A stretch of DNA of 64,000 nt from the NCBI RefSeq assembly GCF_029852145.1, contig NC_079969.1, forward strand, positions 20,429,860 through 20,493,859, read 5' to 3'. Shown here in pieces: positions 23,722-36,964 of the stretch. Origin of the DNA: Microplitis mediator. Lineage: Eukaryota > Arthropoda > Insecta > Hymenoptera > Braconidae. How positions within the stretch are numbered: position 1 is the first letter of the stretch; each line of letters starts with the position of its first letter. The translations under genes were made by a program, and so were the position numbers. The notes below the pieces were generated by a model. That model made no database searches. It was not told where the DNA came from and worked only from the letters and a program-made list of their open reading frames with translations.

Positions 23722-24352
23722 CACGGAGAGAAAAGAATAGTTCTGATTCCTATGCTAGAATGGTAACCATTACTATGTTACATTGTAACGAAGACTTTTG
23801 TGAAAATCCTGTGTGAATTTGCTGTAAAAAATCTTTAGCATTGTGGCAAAAATATGAGTGATAGCTCATTCGATGCGGAATCAAATTTTGAGCAAGATGT
23901 GTTTTTTATTTTTTTTATTTATCAAAATTTCAATTTTTTATTAACAAAAAATATAAACAAAATAAAGAATCTTAGATTGTTGTTGATAACTCAATAACTA
24001 TAAGCGATATCGAAAATCTAAAAAAAGATCTTTAAAGAGGAGGAAATTTCTGAAAAAAAGTCTCGACTCCCCGAACTCTAGCTCCATAAACAATAATTTT
24101 TATTTAATGTTGAAAATTGCATTCCGCGAGGCTGCTGTCTTACTCTAACCTCAAGACGCCAATGTGACAGCAGCCTCGCGGAATGCAATTTGATTCCGCA
24201 TCGAATGAGCTATCACTCATATTTTTGCCACAATGCTAAAGATTTTTTACAGCAAATTCACACAGGATTTTCACAAAAGTCTTCGTTACAATGTAACATA
24301 GTAATGGTTACCATTCTAGCATAGGAATCAGAACTATTCTTTTCTCTCCGTG
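23722..24352. mobile_element. MITE with CACGGAGAGAAAAG ends and a second inner inverted repeat
   Basis: Outer arms (about 23722-23885 and 24200-24352) are inverted copies beginning CACGGAGAGAAAAGAATAG. Near the centre a second pair, GCATTCCGCGAGGCTGCTG and complement, flanks a short loop around 24145. No ORF. Confidence 0.85.
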
Positions 24353-24671
24353 CGCTACACTGTTAAAAATAATTTGAAAATTACAATGCAATAGGGATCG
24401 AATTTTCATAACGAGATATTTGAATTGCATTTTCAATACAAAAAGCTTCAAATTTAATATACGTGATTTAATAATCAAGCTGGTATTTGAAATTAAGAAA
24501 AAAAATATGAATTTTAATAAACGTACTTAAAATTTATACTTATTTTTAAAATTTTCAAAGCAAGTATTGAAAATTCTAAGACATATTGAATTTTAATAAT
24601 TCCATTTGAAATTTCATGATACTTATTTGAAAATTCAAATGCTTGTATATGGAATTTCTGCGCGTGACGTG
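24353..24671. repeat. AT-rich stretch starting CACTGTTAAAAAT, probable MITE piece
   Basis: Repeated TTGAAAATTCAAAT and ATTGAATTTTAATAA motifs on both strands suggest another small inverted-end element, but the second end is not clear. Confidence 0.35.
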
Positions 24672-24751
24672 TACGGAGAGAAAAGAATAGTAATGATTAC
24701 TATGCTACATAGTAACTAGACTCATTTTTTGTAAAATAGTAAATAATACTA
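24672..24751. repeat. Left end of an ACGGAGAGAAAAG MITE, interrupted
   Basis: Same terminal sequence as the 23722 element (ACGGAGAGAAAAGAATAG), cut at 24751 by the TA-flanked element. Its right end was not located. Confidence 0.5.
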
Positions 24752-25476
24752 CAGTCGACTCTGTCTAAAGGTTCCCGCTGTCTATGGGTTCCAGGATACA
24801 TTGCGTAAAGGTTCCCGGATATTCCCCCACCCGCTTTCTCGAGTGACGAATCACAATTCGGTTTTCGAGCGCTAACTTTAAATGACTGACGGACATTACA
24901 CGCATGCGTGGAAGTCTAAGAGAGTATTAACGTGTGACAATAAATTTAGCAGCATTAAAATAAAATTCTAATATATTATAAATAGATAAAATGAAAATAT
25001 TGAAAATATGAAATTTTAAAATTGAAAAGAAAGTACAATAACTGCTCTTAATTTCGTGTTTGGATTAATATTCATATTTTAATTATTATAATTATGAAAA
25101 TACATCGGTAGGTGAGATTGAATCCCACGCTAATTGACAAAAATTAAAACACTCAATTCAATCAAGTGTTTATAAGTATTCTTGACTCCTGTCTAGCTCA
25201 TCTTCAGCCAAAACACGCTCTAAAAAGGTACTTCGATACGATCTTTTAAATTTCTCAATTCACATTAATAAATAATTTAGACATCTAATTATGCAAAACT
25301 TAAAAAAACGTTCAGCACGTTTTTTTTTGAGGTTATGCTTACCGCGCAATGTGTTCGTTTAAGCGTGCGCCTCGGCGCTCGAGGGGAATATATTGTAGGG
25401 GAAGTGCTGATGGTGGGGAGGGAACCTTTAGGCAATGGTTCTGTCCTGACGTGGAACCTTTAGACAGAGTCGACTG
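24752..25476. mobile_element. Tigger/pogo-type MITE, TA duplication
   Basis: Ends CAGTCGACTCTGTCTAAAGG and its exact complement; TA at 24750-24751 and 25477-25478. CAGT starts with TA duplication are usual for pogo/Tigger elements. No coding capacity in 725 bp. Includes a relatively GC-rich interior. Confidence 0.85.
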
Positions 25477-25478
25477 TA

Positions 25479-25850
25479 TTCTGTCTCATAAATGAAGAAG
25501 CTACCCGAGTAAAAACGTAAAATAGCCGCAACACCGCTGCAACAGTGCCGCACGGGCTCTCAATGCCCGCAACACCACCGCAACAAATGTGTAGTCGATA
25601 AATTTGACAAAAGATTTAATTAGGTAAAAATTCAGTCAAGTTTCTATCGAAGTCATCCCAAGTCCAATTCTAAGACGTAATAATAAATTTTTAGAAATGA
25701 TACGGCTTTACTAGACGAAAAATTGTGGGAGCAAATTCATGATGAAAGTCATATTTGTGTCACGATCTGAGTTTCGTGATGAAATTCAGATCTAAATTCA
25801 TTAGGAACAAAAATTTTTTTACACGGGACTATGTTCTCCTTTGAATTTTT
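25479..25850. other. Repeat-like spacer with CCGCAACACCGC motifs
   Basis: Near 25520-25590 AGCCGCAACACCGCTGCAACA and a related CCCGCAACACCACCGC recur. No gene. Confidence 0.3.
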
Positions 25851-26489
25851 AACTTCCCGCTAAGAAAATTGTAAATTTTCAAAAATTCGGGATGTTATTG
25901 TTTCCACCCCAATTTTCGAAAATCGAGTTTTCATCAGATGTCGACGTTTTGAGGTCCTAGGAAGCTATTCTGACTATTTTCAGAATGATGTCCGAGTGTA
26001 TGTATGTATGTGTGTGTGTGTAAACTCTTTGTAACTTTTTAACTAATGAATCGATTTGGATGGCTAAGGCGGCAATCGAAAGAACTTGTTGGCCATCAAA
26101 TTTCCTGAAAATTTCATACCATTTGGTCAAGTAGACTCGAAAATATTGGCGAATTACGAGAAAACAAAATTTTTTTTTTAGTTTTTTATTGATTTCTCAG
26201 AAACGAGTTGAACGATCGACTTCAAAATCTACTCAGCTCTAGAACTTTATAAGCCGCGTTGAATGCGACCTCAACCATCTCAATCAGTTAATTTGTTCGA
26301 GAGATATCGCGGGAGAAAGAAATGCTAAAAAACGGTTTTTTTCGAAAACAATGGCATACAAAAGCATTTTCGAGCTCGAAGCGCTCGAAAATGTATTCAC
26401 AACAACGTTTTTGAGCTCCTCGAGTTCGAAAACAGCGGGAAGTTCTAGGGCTGGCCCGTAGGATCAACCGATAGACAGATTTTTTTTTA
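25851..26489 (+). repeat. AACTTCCCGCT repeat, copy C (complete, short GT tract)
   Basis: Starts AACTTCCCGCTAAG and ends AGCGGGAAGTTCTAGGGC with GGATCAACCGATAGACAG and a T tract. Here the GT tract is only about 12 bp (26009-26021). Contains GAGATATCGCGGGAGAAAG. Confidence 0.85.
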
Positions 26490-27309
26490 CATTTGATTGT
26501 TAGTCAGCAGAAATATTCTATAATTATTAAATTAACTTGAAATTGATTGTTTAGGAAACTAAAATAAATAGTACGGTTGATACTTTTGTCAGTAGTAAAA
26601 GGAACTTAATAAACGCAGTTATATGAGACGACAACTATTAGTTGAGTTAACTATTAAAATCATTTCTACCAACTATCATACAGTCACTAAGCTAACATAG
26701 GTACTGTATCTATTTTATGTTAATTGAGACAATAGTAAAGGTAATATAGCGGTCACTACTATACCTTGATTTCAAAAGATAAATGTTTTGTAGTGGTCAT
26801 AATAAGGCAAAAAAAGTTCCTTAAGAGTAGTTAATGTGACTATTTTTTCATGCTGTTTGACACTAGTATATAGTTCCAGTAATAATAAAAATTGGTTAGG
26901 CAGACTATATTTTGATATTTGTATAGCTTTTTGGTTACCTAACTTATTTTTTTATAAAATCGTGACATCCTTGAAAAGGTTAAATATAGATTTTTTAGTT
27001 CCTCCATGAACTGAATATTTGATTGTTGATAAATTAATGAATGTTTAAAAGAATATTATTATATCGTTTAGAGGACGAATATAATTACCTTTTTTCATTG
27101 CAATACTTTATTTAAATATTAAATCCATTAGTTTCTTTTAATTTTTTTTACTAACGAAAGAAAATTTATTGTCATCCATTTAATAATAATTCGATTATAT
27201 AATTTACATACAATCATACGTTTGACAAAAAATTAATAATTAGTAAAGTATGAAGAATAAATTTATTAATGAGAAAAATTTCAATTATGATTCAAAACCT
27301 TATTTGTTT
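26490..27309. other. AT-rich, no gene recognised
   Basis: Repeated AGTAGTAAAAGGAACT and ACTAT motifs suggest MITE debris at 26560-26900. Nothing else seen. Confidence 0.35.
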
Positions 27310-27331
27310 TATTATTATTAATATTATTATT

Positions 27332-28070
27332 GTGTTTTTGTTAAATGCTCAGGGGGTTATCCCCGGTAGTCCGACTCTACCGAGGGCCTCACCTGAGCGC
27401 CAAATCGTTACTGCTGCGATGCTTCATCAACAAGATGATCAGCATGCGCAGCAGGCCAAGTTTCGTTGCCTAAGTAGGCGGAGGGACCCGAGAACAACAG
27501 CCTTTTGCATCCGCGATGCCCGAAACTCAACTTGCGCTGAACAAGTTGGCATTCTAGCCAGTGCAGACACAAAAGACTGTTGCATCCCTCCTAGGACGCC
27601 AACAATGCGAACGACAGGTTGACACGGTAGCCTGGGTAAAGTTTGCCAATTTCAAACAGGAGATCCTGATATATCTCGTGTTTGTACTCTTCTTTAACCA
27701 TGATGTTATACTCAGCGGGTGCTGAGAAATCGATGACATAAATGTCACGAGTGGTTTTATCGAAGAGCACAATATCAGGTTTATTATGGTCGATTTTCCG
27801 CGTTGTTGCGGATGGCACGTTCCAATAAATACGGCAACGGTCATTCTCAACAACTTGCGGAATATCTCCTGGCAGATAAGGCAGCACTGATGTTTTATCG
27901 ATACCGTGCGTGTGTCTAAGGTGGTAGTAGAGTACTCGCAGAGCAGTATTATGACGCTGAATGTATGCAGTTCTTGCCAACACAGGGCCTGCTGACATGA
28001 GATGCATAAGCGTCCCTGGATGTTCCTTACATACCCTACACAGTGTGTCGGGTAGCTGCATCTGGAGTAC
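27332..28070 (-). mobile_element. R4/Dong-like retrotransposon, short 5'-truncated copy in TAA repeats
   Basis: TTA tracts lie directly on both sides (27310-27331 and 28071-28107), showing insertion into a TAA microsatellite. It contains only the zinc finger, endonuclease and 3' UTR; it matches 12687-13450 closely. Confidence 0.9.
27425..28067 (-). pseudogene. R4/Dong-like endonuclease fragment, frameshifted
   Basis: Opens at the truncation with MQLPDTLCRVCKEHPGTLMH, though the last finger cysteine is replaced: LLSACPVLA of the other copy is here LMSAGPVLA. The restriction-like endonuclease follows (KPDIVLFDKTTRDIYVIDFS, YQDLLFEIGKLYPGYRV). One base is missing near 27618 compared with the 12.8-kb copy, so the frame shifts and stops at 27591, and the rest (GGMQQSFVSALARMP) is in another frame. 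Lost Cys and frameshift make this copy dead. Confidence 0.85.
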
Positions 28071-28107
<37 letters not shown>

Positions 28108-28108
<1 letters not shown>

Positions 28109-28605
28109 ATAAAGTAATGAAAATATAATAATTGCAAAAAAACTAATTATGATAATGATAACATAATTCTATAATATATTATACATAATTCTCAATGTTA
28201 CGACATTGGAAAAAAAAATATGGTCGTAATTTTTCGTTAATCACCTCTTGAAACGTAATATTTTTTCATTTCAAATGTAAAACAATCCATTGAAAAGTAA
28301 TACAAAACGTATTTAGCAAGACCTACTTGTTATTCACTATGAATAATCTACTTAGCCGTCATTATTCTATATGTTTCCAAACGACCCCGATGTTGAACTT
28401 TTCATAAGTTAAACAGACAACATATAAACCTGTATACAAGTTGGTTAAAAACTCTGGCATAATTGATTAACTTGTCGTATCGAAGTTGTATTTCTGTAAC
28501 AATAATTTGTCTTCCCAAGCATCATATGTCACGTTAATATGTGAGATACGATATTATACTTTGAGGTCGAATTGAGTAAAAGTAACTTTTTTTTTTTGGT
28601 AACTA
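28108..28605. other. AT-rich, no gene recognised
   Basis: No arms, frames or boxes found between the TAA tract and the next inverted-end element. Confidence 0.4.
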
Positions 28606-28932
28606 CACGGAGAAAAAAATCTAATAATATTTGTTATTTTTCAAACAAAAATTACTATCTCGCCGAGGCAAACTAGAAACGGTCTAATGATTTAGAAATT
28701 TTCCTTTAAATAAGTAAAAGTTATAATCACTTTATCCTATAAATTACTGAATTATAAGTAAAATTACTTTAAGTTTTAGAGTACAAAACACAAGCATTCA
28801 ATAAAATTTACTATTTGATTTAGTAAAAACTCTATTTTAGAATAAAACTTTCACTGAGACTGCTATTAAATTTTTACTAATCCAGATTGTAAAAATTGTC
28901 TCCTTGAGGGTAATAATAAATTTTTTTTTTTT

Positions 28933-29996
28933 CAACGATATATATATGGGGCATTCCACGCCAAATCGACCACTTTTGAACCCGAACCCTTTAGATTTGG
29001 CTGAAAATTTTTTCTCTCTTTCTACCCCATCAAAAACGTTTCTCATAATTTTTCAAATTTTTTCACCCAACCGAAAAAAAGTTAAAAATTTTCGAAAAAA
29101 AAGGCTTTTTTTTTTTTAAATAGCTACAACTTTTTCAAAATTCGACTGATTGGGACGTTTTTTTTTCAAAATTTTTGTTTTTAAATTGGCAATTCAAAAA
29201 AATTCTTTTACACTCATTGTTTTATGGTTAAAAGAATTTTTTTTTTTAAATTTAGCAGCATCCGTCCAAAAATGGACCAAACGAAAACTTTTTTTTTTGT
29301 TTTCTTCGTTTTTAAATGTAGTTTTCAGAAAAAAATACAAAAAAAATATTCAGAATGTCCTTCTATTTGTAAACTTGATTTTTCAAACAAAATTCAAATT
29401 ATTTCGAGAATTACCATTTAAATTTATTGTTTTTTTTTTTTCCAAATTTGAAAGTTTTCTGAGCACTCTTCAAAATTTTAAGCATGGTGTTATGAGAAAT
29501 AAGGCTAGTTGTAAAAATTTTTTTTTTTCAATTGAAATAAAAAAATATAAATCGAAATAACATCACTCTGAAAAAATTTGAGGATCTGCAGAAAATGTCA
29601 AAGTTTTATATAAAAAAAAAAAATCAAAAATCATAAATGGTAAACATCGAAAAATTTTTGATTTTTTCTAAAAATCTACGAAAAAACAATGAAGATAGGT
29701 TGCAATAATTTTTTTGTATTTTTTTTCAAAAAGTTCATTTAAAAACAAAAATTTTGTAAAAAAAAAAAACGTCCCAATCAGTCGAATTTTGAAAAAGTTG
29801 TAGCTATTTAAAATAAAAAAAGCCTTTTTTTTTCAAAAATTTATAACTTTTTTTCGGTTGGGTGAAAAAATTTGAAAAAATTATGAGAAACGTTTTTGAT
29901 GGGGTAGAAAAAGAGAAAAAATTTTCAGCCAAATCTAAAGGGGTCGGGTTCAAAAGTGGTCGATTTGGCGTGGAATGCCCCATATATATATCGTTG
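28933..29996. mobile_element. ~1.06-kb fold-back element, GGGGCATTCCACGCC ends
   Basis: Both ends read CAACGATATATATATGGGGC inward. Arms are nearly identical over several hundred bp (AAATCGACCACTTTTGAACC; TCGACTGATTGGGACG). Same terminal theme as 61655-63137 (GGGTCATTCCATGCC). No gene; open frames are arm translations. Confidence 0.9.
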
Positions 29997-30016
29997 GAAT
30001 GTATTTGTGTATATTA

Positions 30017-30981
30017 GACTGGGCCAAAAAAATCGACTATTTTTTTTTTTTTTTTCGATACTATGAAAATATTATTCCTGATGACAAAAAAAAATTATTG
30101 TGCAAGTTTGAGCTCTTAATATTGATATTAAGAGGTGTATCGTTACGACTTTAAGTTTTTTGACAGAAATTTCATTTTTTACCCAAAACTTGTGGATCAT
30201 CCATCTGAAAAATTTGAGCAATGTATATTCTTAAAGAAAATTGAATTCCCTACAAAAAATCTCTCTTAGTAAATTGACGTAAAACGAGCCGTTTTCTTGT
30301 AGCCGTGCCATAAACATTGATTTGTTTTTTAAATTGTTTGTTTCTATTTTGGATTTTTGTAACTACTAAAAATATTGAAATTTGTTTTAATCAAGATACA
30401 TATTCTTTAAGGAAATTTAATGCTCTACAAAAAAGGTCTCTTAACATTTTTTGCTAAATTCACTCCTTCGAAAGTTATTCAAGGTTGAAGTTGAGTCAAA
30501 ACGACTGTAATAACTTGAATAACTTTCGAAGGAGTGAATTTAGCAAAAAATGTTAAGAGACCTTTTTTGTAGAGCATTAAATTTCCTTAAAGAATATGTA
30601 TCTTGATTAAAACAAATTTCAATATTTTTAGTAGTTACAAAAATCCAAAATAGAAACAAACAATTTAAAAAACAAATCAATGTTTATGGCACGGTTACAA
30701 GAAAACGGCTCGTTTTACGTCAATTTACTAAGAGAGATTTTTTGTAGGGAATTCAATTTTCTTTAAGAATATACATTACTCAAATTTTTCAGATGGATGA
30801 TCCACAAGTTTTGGGTAAAAAATGAAATTTCTGTCAAAAAACTAAAAGTCGTAACGATACACCTCTTAATATCAATATTAAGAGCTCAAACTTGCACAAT
30901 AATTTTTTTTTGTCATCAGGAATAATATTTTCATAGTATCGAAAAAAAAAAAAAAAAATAGTCGATTTTTTTGGCCCAGTC
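30017..30981. mobile_element. ~0.97-kb near-perfect palindrome, GACTGGGCC ends
   Basis: Ends GACTGGGCCAAAAAAATCG and its complement, centre near 30500 around CCTTCGAAAGTTATTCAAG. Arms differ at only a few sites. No gene. Confidence 0.9.
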
Positions 30982-31041
30982 AAGTGTATATGTTTATGCA
31001 TATACCTCCACTGTCAACTTAAAATCCGCCATTTTTTTTTT

Positions 31042-31121
31042 ACCACTGTGGGATTCGAACCTACGCCTTAAGAAAATCCCAGTCCGGGTGCAAGCATGCT
31101 AACCACTCGGCTACAAGTACC
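31042..31121 (-). repeat. tRNA-Ser-like module
   Basis: Minus strand: TAGCCGAGTGGTTAGCATGC (A box) and GTAGGTTCGAATCCCAC (B box with four of five T-stem pairs). Long variable region, as in type II tRNAs. Acceptor pairing is partial, so not a working gene. It lies inside the inverted-end element 28606-31907. Confidence 0.65.
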
Positions 31122-32204
31122 ATTCGAGTAACTCGAAGTATATGCCAAATATAAATAAAATACAATGACCTCTATGTTATATCTTACGCATTAAAAGTCA
31201 CAATGTCAAATAGTAATTTTTACCCGCTAAGTAGCAATTCCCATTATCGATGTTTTAAAAACTACAATAACCCAAGAAAATTTCATTTGATATTATAAAT
31301 TTTAGAATAATCTAGTTCTTTTTACAATGTTTTCAGTAATAGTTTCAAAATATTGTGAAGTAAAATTAATAATCTTATAAATTGTACTAATCGGGATATA
31401 AATGAATAATTTTTGCGAAATTCATATAAACATAACTTCAGTCATGTGTGACTTTTCTGTTGTTTCCAAGTGAAAATTACTATCTACTCTATACGAATAT
31501 TTTTTATTTTGTCTACTGAATTTGATAGAATAGATAAAAATAAATATCAGTTTTATAGTAATTTATCGATAACGAATTGTAATATTCAACTTCTACTCTT
31601 ACAGATGTTTTTAACTCAGAATTGTAATATTATCAAAGAAATTTTTGAATATTGTTATTTCCAGAACGACCGTTGTAAAATACTTATGGATTATTACTAT
31701 TCTTTATTCAATTTTTACCAATCTGCATTATAATTTTTACTAATCGTAAAATTTACAATACTGATTGTAAGAATCAACGAAAAAATGTAACTTCCCATTA
31801 ATAATAGTAATTTTTGATTTGAGTTGTAAATTTCTCTTCGGAAAGTAATTTTTATTTGACGACTATAGATATTAGCAAATTTTGAGCTCCGTTTTTTTCC
31901 GTGTAATAGTTTTTATTTTCATTTAAGAAACAATTATATTTTTACAATACAATATTAAAGTAATGACTAGTTTTGATTTTTAAATTTATTATTTACCATA
32001 ACCTTTTTTTTAGTTTCTTTTTTTTTTTTCAATGGATAATTAATTTTTCAAGATAGTTATAAGTCAAGAAAAAATTATGTTGTACTTGTGTATGGATATA
32101 AATATATTTATTTTCAATCGAATGCAAATTTTATAATCATTATTGGAAATAATTGGTTATATAGACTTAGTCATATAATGAGCTCATTGGAAGTTCAAAT
32201 TTTT
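31122..32204. other. AT-rich, no gene recognised
   Basis: 31122-31907 is the remaining right side of the inverted-end element; 31908-32204 is unclassified AT-rich DNA. The frame at 31470-31733 is AT-rich and domain-free. Confidence 0.35.
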
Positions 32205-33348
32205 AACTTCCCGCTATGAAAATTGAAAATTTTCGAAAATGCTCGTTGAGCTCGAAAATGCTTTTACATGCATTTTTTTTTTTATGAGTCTTTTAAGCTC
32301 TAACAAGTTACGTTTTATTTTAAAGTTTGAAAATTAAAAAATCGAAAATCATTAATGAACATGAGGTTTTTTAAATTTTTAGTTCTGATTATGTTTAATA
32401 AAATTAATAAATTGAGGTAGAAATCAATGTCAGTAATAAAAATAAAGATTTAAAAGAGTTTTGACTCAGATCAGAGCAATAATATGTAAAATATTCGCGA
32501 AAGATATTAAAAACTGAGTTTTTTAAATTTTTTTATTTATAATATGATTCAAACTAAAGAACAAGTTTGATGAAATTATAGGGGGATCGAAAGAGACCAT
32601 AAAGACGAAGAGTTGGTATGATTTTGGACATATTCTAGTACATTATATTATGACTTATCCGTAAAAAATAACATAAAATGTTATTTTTTTAACATTTTGA
32701 CGTCGATGTCTTTTGAACTAATCAACCGATTCAAACATTTCATGTTGCAATCGACGCATTTTGTTGAATTCTAGAGCTGATTAAAATTTGAAATCGATTG
32801 GTTTACTCGTTTTAAAGATATTTGGAAAAAACCGTTATTTAACATTTTTTTCTCCCACGATATTTCTTTGATAAATCATCTGATTTTTATGTTTGGAGTG
32901 GCAATCTACCCGATTTGATAAAGTTTAAAGCTGATTAGATTTTGAAATCATTTGGTTCAGTTATTTACAAGATATTTGAAAAACCCGTTTTTCACCATTT
33001 CTTTTTACCACGACACTTTTTAGACAAATGACCCGATTTGATGGTTGAGGTAATAATCGACGCGATTTAATAAATTCTAAGGCTGATCAGATTTTGGAAT
33101 TGTTTAAATCAATTGTTTCAAAGATTTTCGCAAAAAAATGGTTTTTATCGTTTCTTTCTCCCGCGATAACTCTCGAACAAATTATCCGATTGAGATGCCT
33201 AAGGCGGCAATCGACGCGTTTTATAAAGTTCTAGAGCTGATTAGATTTTGAAGTCAATCGCTCAAGTTTCTGAGAAATCAATAAAAAACTAAAAAAAAAA
33301 AATTTTTTTTTTTTTCGTAATTCGCAAATATTTTCGAGTCTACTTTGT

Positions 33349-34395
33349 TGTAATGGGTATGCTTATTATATAATTTAGATTGTGGTCTCAATATAATAAG
33401 TGTCCCACACATGTGCAATACTTAAGGTGTTTTGCAAACCTGTCTAGCTGAACTCAGTACCTCAGGACGAGGATAAGCCCTGTATTGGACCACACAGTAT
33501 TAGAATTAGGAGAGAAGTCTTATACCTAACTTATCAGGAAGGTTGTGATTAATTAAATTTATATGTCAAATTTAAATATAAAAACAATGGCATTTATTTA
33601 GACGAAGCCGCTTTACAGATAATAATTAATGAAAGATGAACAATAACCAAAATGACTGATGACACTGACTCAACAATTGACTTAGATAAAGATAACTGAC
33701 TCGACTAATTTAATTAACGACAATGTGACTCTACTGACTCTAATTTAGTAAACGACTCAAATATTAAATATTATTTTACAAATAAAATAGTTAACCCGAC
33801 AATAATAAACAAAACGAGTTCACTTACTCCCACAATCTCCAACCTTAACCAGTCCTTCATTACACCGATCCTTTTCCTCCAAGACCAAAACCATAACCAG
33901 TCCTTCCTTCCAAGTCCACCAAACCATTCCAATCCTTTCCAATCAACCAGGTCCAATCCACAATAAATATTATATAATTAACCGTTTAAATAAACTTAAT
34001 TAACTTAATAAAAGAATAAGCTTCCACGAGCCGTGGGCTTATATGCTCTTGGCCCATTTTGGTTATCACTAGCAGCACGTGTAGTAGTAGTAGTAGTAGA
34101 TAGAAATTGTAGTGGAAAACCAAGATGTTAGTAGTAGTCATAGTAAGGCACGTCCGTTCACGGCGGTTGCTGCGAGCCATGAGACCGATAGCTCGTCGTC
34201 TCTGGCCCTCGTACCTCTCCACTCAGGTTGGCCAACCCCTAAAACCAAATGTCAGGACTCGACCGTAGCGACCCCAGCGCATCAATGACTGTATTTCCTC
34301 CATTATTGACAGTTGTTGAAGAAGGAGGGCGGATCTTTTGGCGCGAGTCGAAATTAAATTTAAAATGTAATGTGGAAGCATTCCACCCCGTTACA
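33349..34395 (+). mobile_element. Solo LTR 1 of an LTR retrotransposon (~1.05 kb)
   Basis: TG...CA ends: TGTAATGGGTATGC to CACCCCGTTACA. Contains GGGCTTATATGCTCTTGG (TATA-like) and TTTTGGCGCGAGTCG. No internal retroviral-type genes follow; LTR 2 begins after a single T. Confidence 0.75.
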
Positions 34396-36834
34396 TTGTA
34401 ATGGGTGCACTTATTACATTAAACGTAATTTGTGGTCTCAATGTAATAAGTTTCCATCCATGTGCAAAACTTAAGGTGTTTTGCAAAACCCGTCTAGCTG
34501 TCTCAGTACCTTAACGAGGGTAAACCCCGTACTGGACCACGCGGTGAATAAAATTAAAGAAGAGAGAAATTGTTATCACTTATACTTATAAGGAAAATAA
34601 TTAGGGAATTAATTAATAAGTAGATTTATATAAAATAATTTAGTCTGACATTTATTAAAGACGAGGTCGTCTTACAAAATTTTAATGGACGTAAACAATT
34701 TTAAACAAATGGCTGATGCAATGATATGACTCGAATTAATAAAACTATGACAGACTCGACTTGACAAATTTAACAAATGACTCTACTGAACAAAATTAAT
34801 AAAATGACTCTACTGTGACAAATTTATAAATTAACAAATTTTTCAATTGATTTTTAACAAGACAAACTCCACTTACTTCAACACTACCAAAACTCCAGCA
34901 ATCTCTTTTGACACTTCACCGATCCTTTCTTCTCCAATAACCTCCAGTAATCCTCCAGTCCTTCAAACCTCCACGATTGAATCCTCCTTCAGGTCCCAAA
35001 ATCCACTTCCAAAATAATCTCCAATATTCCAAACGTAAGGCCCTAGGGGTATAAGTATAGTGAATCGGCCCCGGAAAGATATTTGAATGATACTTAGAGG
35101 ATATGTAGGTACTGATAAAATACTAAGATCCTAAAAGTTTCAGATGTCTAACTAAATCCGTTTCCAAGAAAATAAATATTATGTAAAAAATAGAAAAAAT
35201 TTTTTTTCTCAGGATTGGATTGACCGATTGGTCTAAAAATTTAGTATGTTTTGGGAGCTCATAATAGCTTTCAAAAAAAATGATTAACAGTTTTATAGCT
35301 TCATAAGATCCTTGAAAAAAAAAATTGTTTTTTTCTAAATTGTTTTTTCTAACTATTATGATACAATTTTGGCACAATTATGAAACTATTTTTTTTCAAA
35401 GCCTTATGTACTCCCCTATAACACATAATTTTTTCAGATTTTTAAAAAAGGTACGCCATCGTTGAAAAAAATAAAAACCATTTTTCAGCTCATTTCTGGA
35501 AAATCTTCTAGATCACGATGATATAGACTGGAATGGTAGTTTTTTCCGTTGCCTGCCATTTCGTTGTACTTCATCAGCTAACGTGTTTTCAATATCATTT
35601 TGAGATTTCATTCTTTCTACGATCTCATCCGGAAACTCTATATCAGAAGACAACTCTATATCAGACTTCAACAAAGACAATACACAGACAATTACAGCTG
35701 TAATTGAAGAGGACAGTGACGAAGATTAATAAAACTTTTTTTTTGAAATATTTATTATATTTATACCTCTTATATATTTTTTTTCTTTTCATTTAATTGT
35801 TTATTTATTTAAACATAATTTCATTTTGTATAAATCATCAAGCTGTGAAACAAAAAGTTGTTTTTAAAAATATTTATTAAAATTAATAAATAATTCATTA
35901 TTTTTAACTATTTAAATTTTTTAAATTGATGAAAAAATTTTTGTCATTGTTTTAAATACAAAATATTATTTCTGATAGCTACAAACTATCTGAATATGCA
36001 TTAAATTAAAAAAGTATAGCCTAAATTTTTTGAATAGATGCATTAATTGAGCTGAAAAATGGTTTTTATTTTTTTTAACGATGGCGTACCTTTTTTAAAA
36101 ATCTGAAAAAATTACTTGTTATAGGAGAGTACATAAGGCTTTAACAAAAAATAGTTTCATAATTGTGCCAAAATTGTATCATAGTTAGAAAAAACAATTT
36201 AGAAAAAAACAATTTTTTTTTCAAGGATCTTATGAAGCTATAAAACTGTTCATCATTTTTTTCGAAAGCTATTATGAGCTCCTAAAACATACTAAATTTT
36301 TAGACCAATCGGTCAAGCCAATCCTGAGAAAAAAAAATTTTTCTATTTTTTACATATCACTGAGAGAAAAATGCATAGTAGCCTGAACGACGACGTCACA
36401 AGTATTAAATATTAGTTCTGTAAACTAGTTTTCGTAGTCACTGATACTACACAGTAGTGCTCAAAACTAATACAAAATAGTAACACCAACTATTCTTTAC
36501 GAACCATTTTTACCTGGTTATAACAATTATGAAAAAATAGTCTTCGCTACTGAAGATGTAATAGTAATAATAACTACGTTTCATAGTTGCGTCAACAAAT
36601 TAAAATAGTATTAGTAACTACTTCGGCTTAGTTAATGTTGAGTAGTTGATATAACTTAAAAAAAAAGTTATTGCTACTGAAGCTTGAGTAGTACTGACAA
36701 TAATATTTTTATTATTTGCTTTACGACATGTTGATAGTATCAGTTACAATTTTGACTTGATAAAATACTTTTTGTTTTTAAATATCGAGAAAAATTATTC
36801 AAGGAATTATTAATGTCATTATGTAGTTAAGCAT

Positions 36835-36964
36835 CCCTATCCAAAACATCCCATAGAATCCATTAGAATGGGTCAAAAGCCGCTTAAAAACCAATACAAG
36901 TCTATAGGATTCTATGCGGCTTTTGACCCATTCTAATGGATTCTATGGGATGTTTTGGATAGGG
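36835..36964. mobile_element. 130-bp palindromic insert with AT duplication
   Basis: CCCTATCCAAAACATCCC and its complement form ~57-bp arms around a short loop. Copy A has the empty site GCATCTAC at 6053-6070; here it is GCAT-insert-ATCTAC, giving a 2-bp AT duplication. Confidence 0.85.

Larger units (their letters stand above)
28606..31907. mobile_element. TACACGGA(G)AAAAAA inverted-end element holding two big palindromes
   Basis: Left end ACACGGAGAAAAAAATC and right end TTTTTTTCCGTGTAATAG, with AAAAATTACTATCTCG-like subterminal sequence on both sides. It is expanded by two separate palindromes (28933-29996 and 30017-30981) and includes a tRNA-Ser-like module at 31042-31121. Confidence 0.6.

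Noticed and set aside
28837..29560. Frames within the 28933-29996 palindrome
   Set aside because: Phe/Lys-rich translations of AT-rich arms, mirrored on the other arm; no domain.
33771..34222. Minus-strand frames with Trp/Gly-rich and Arg-rich sequence
   Set aside because: They lie in the solo LTR and have no similarity to retroviral-type proteins.
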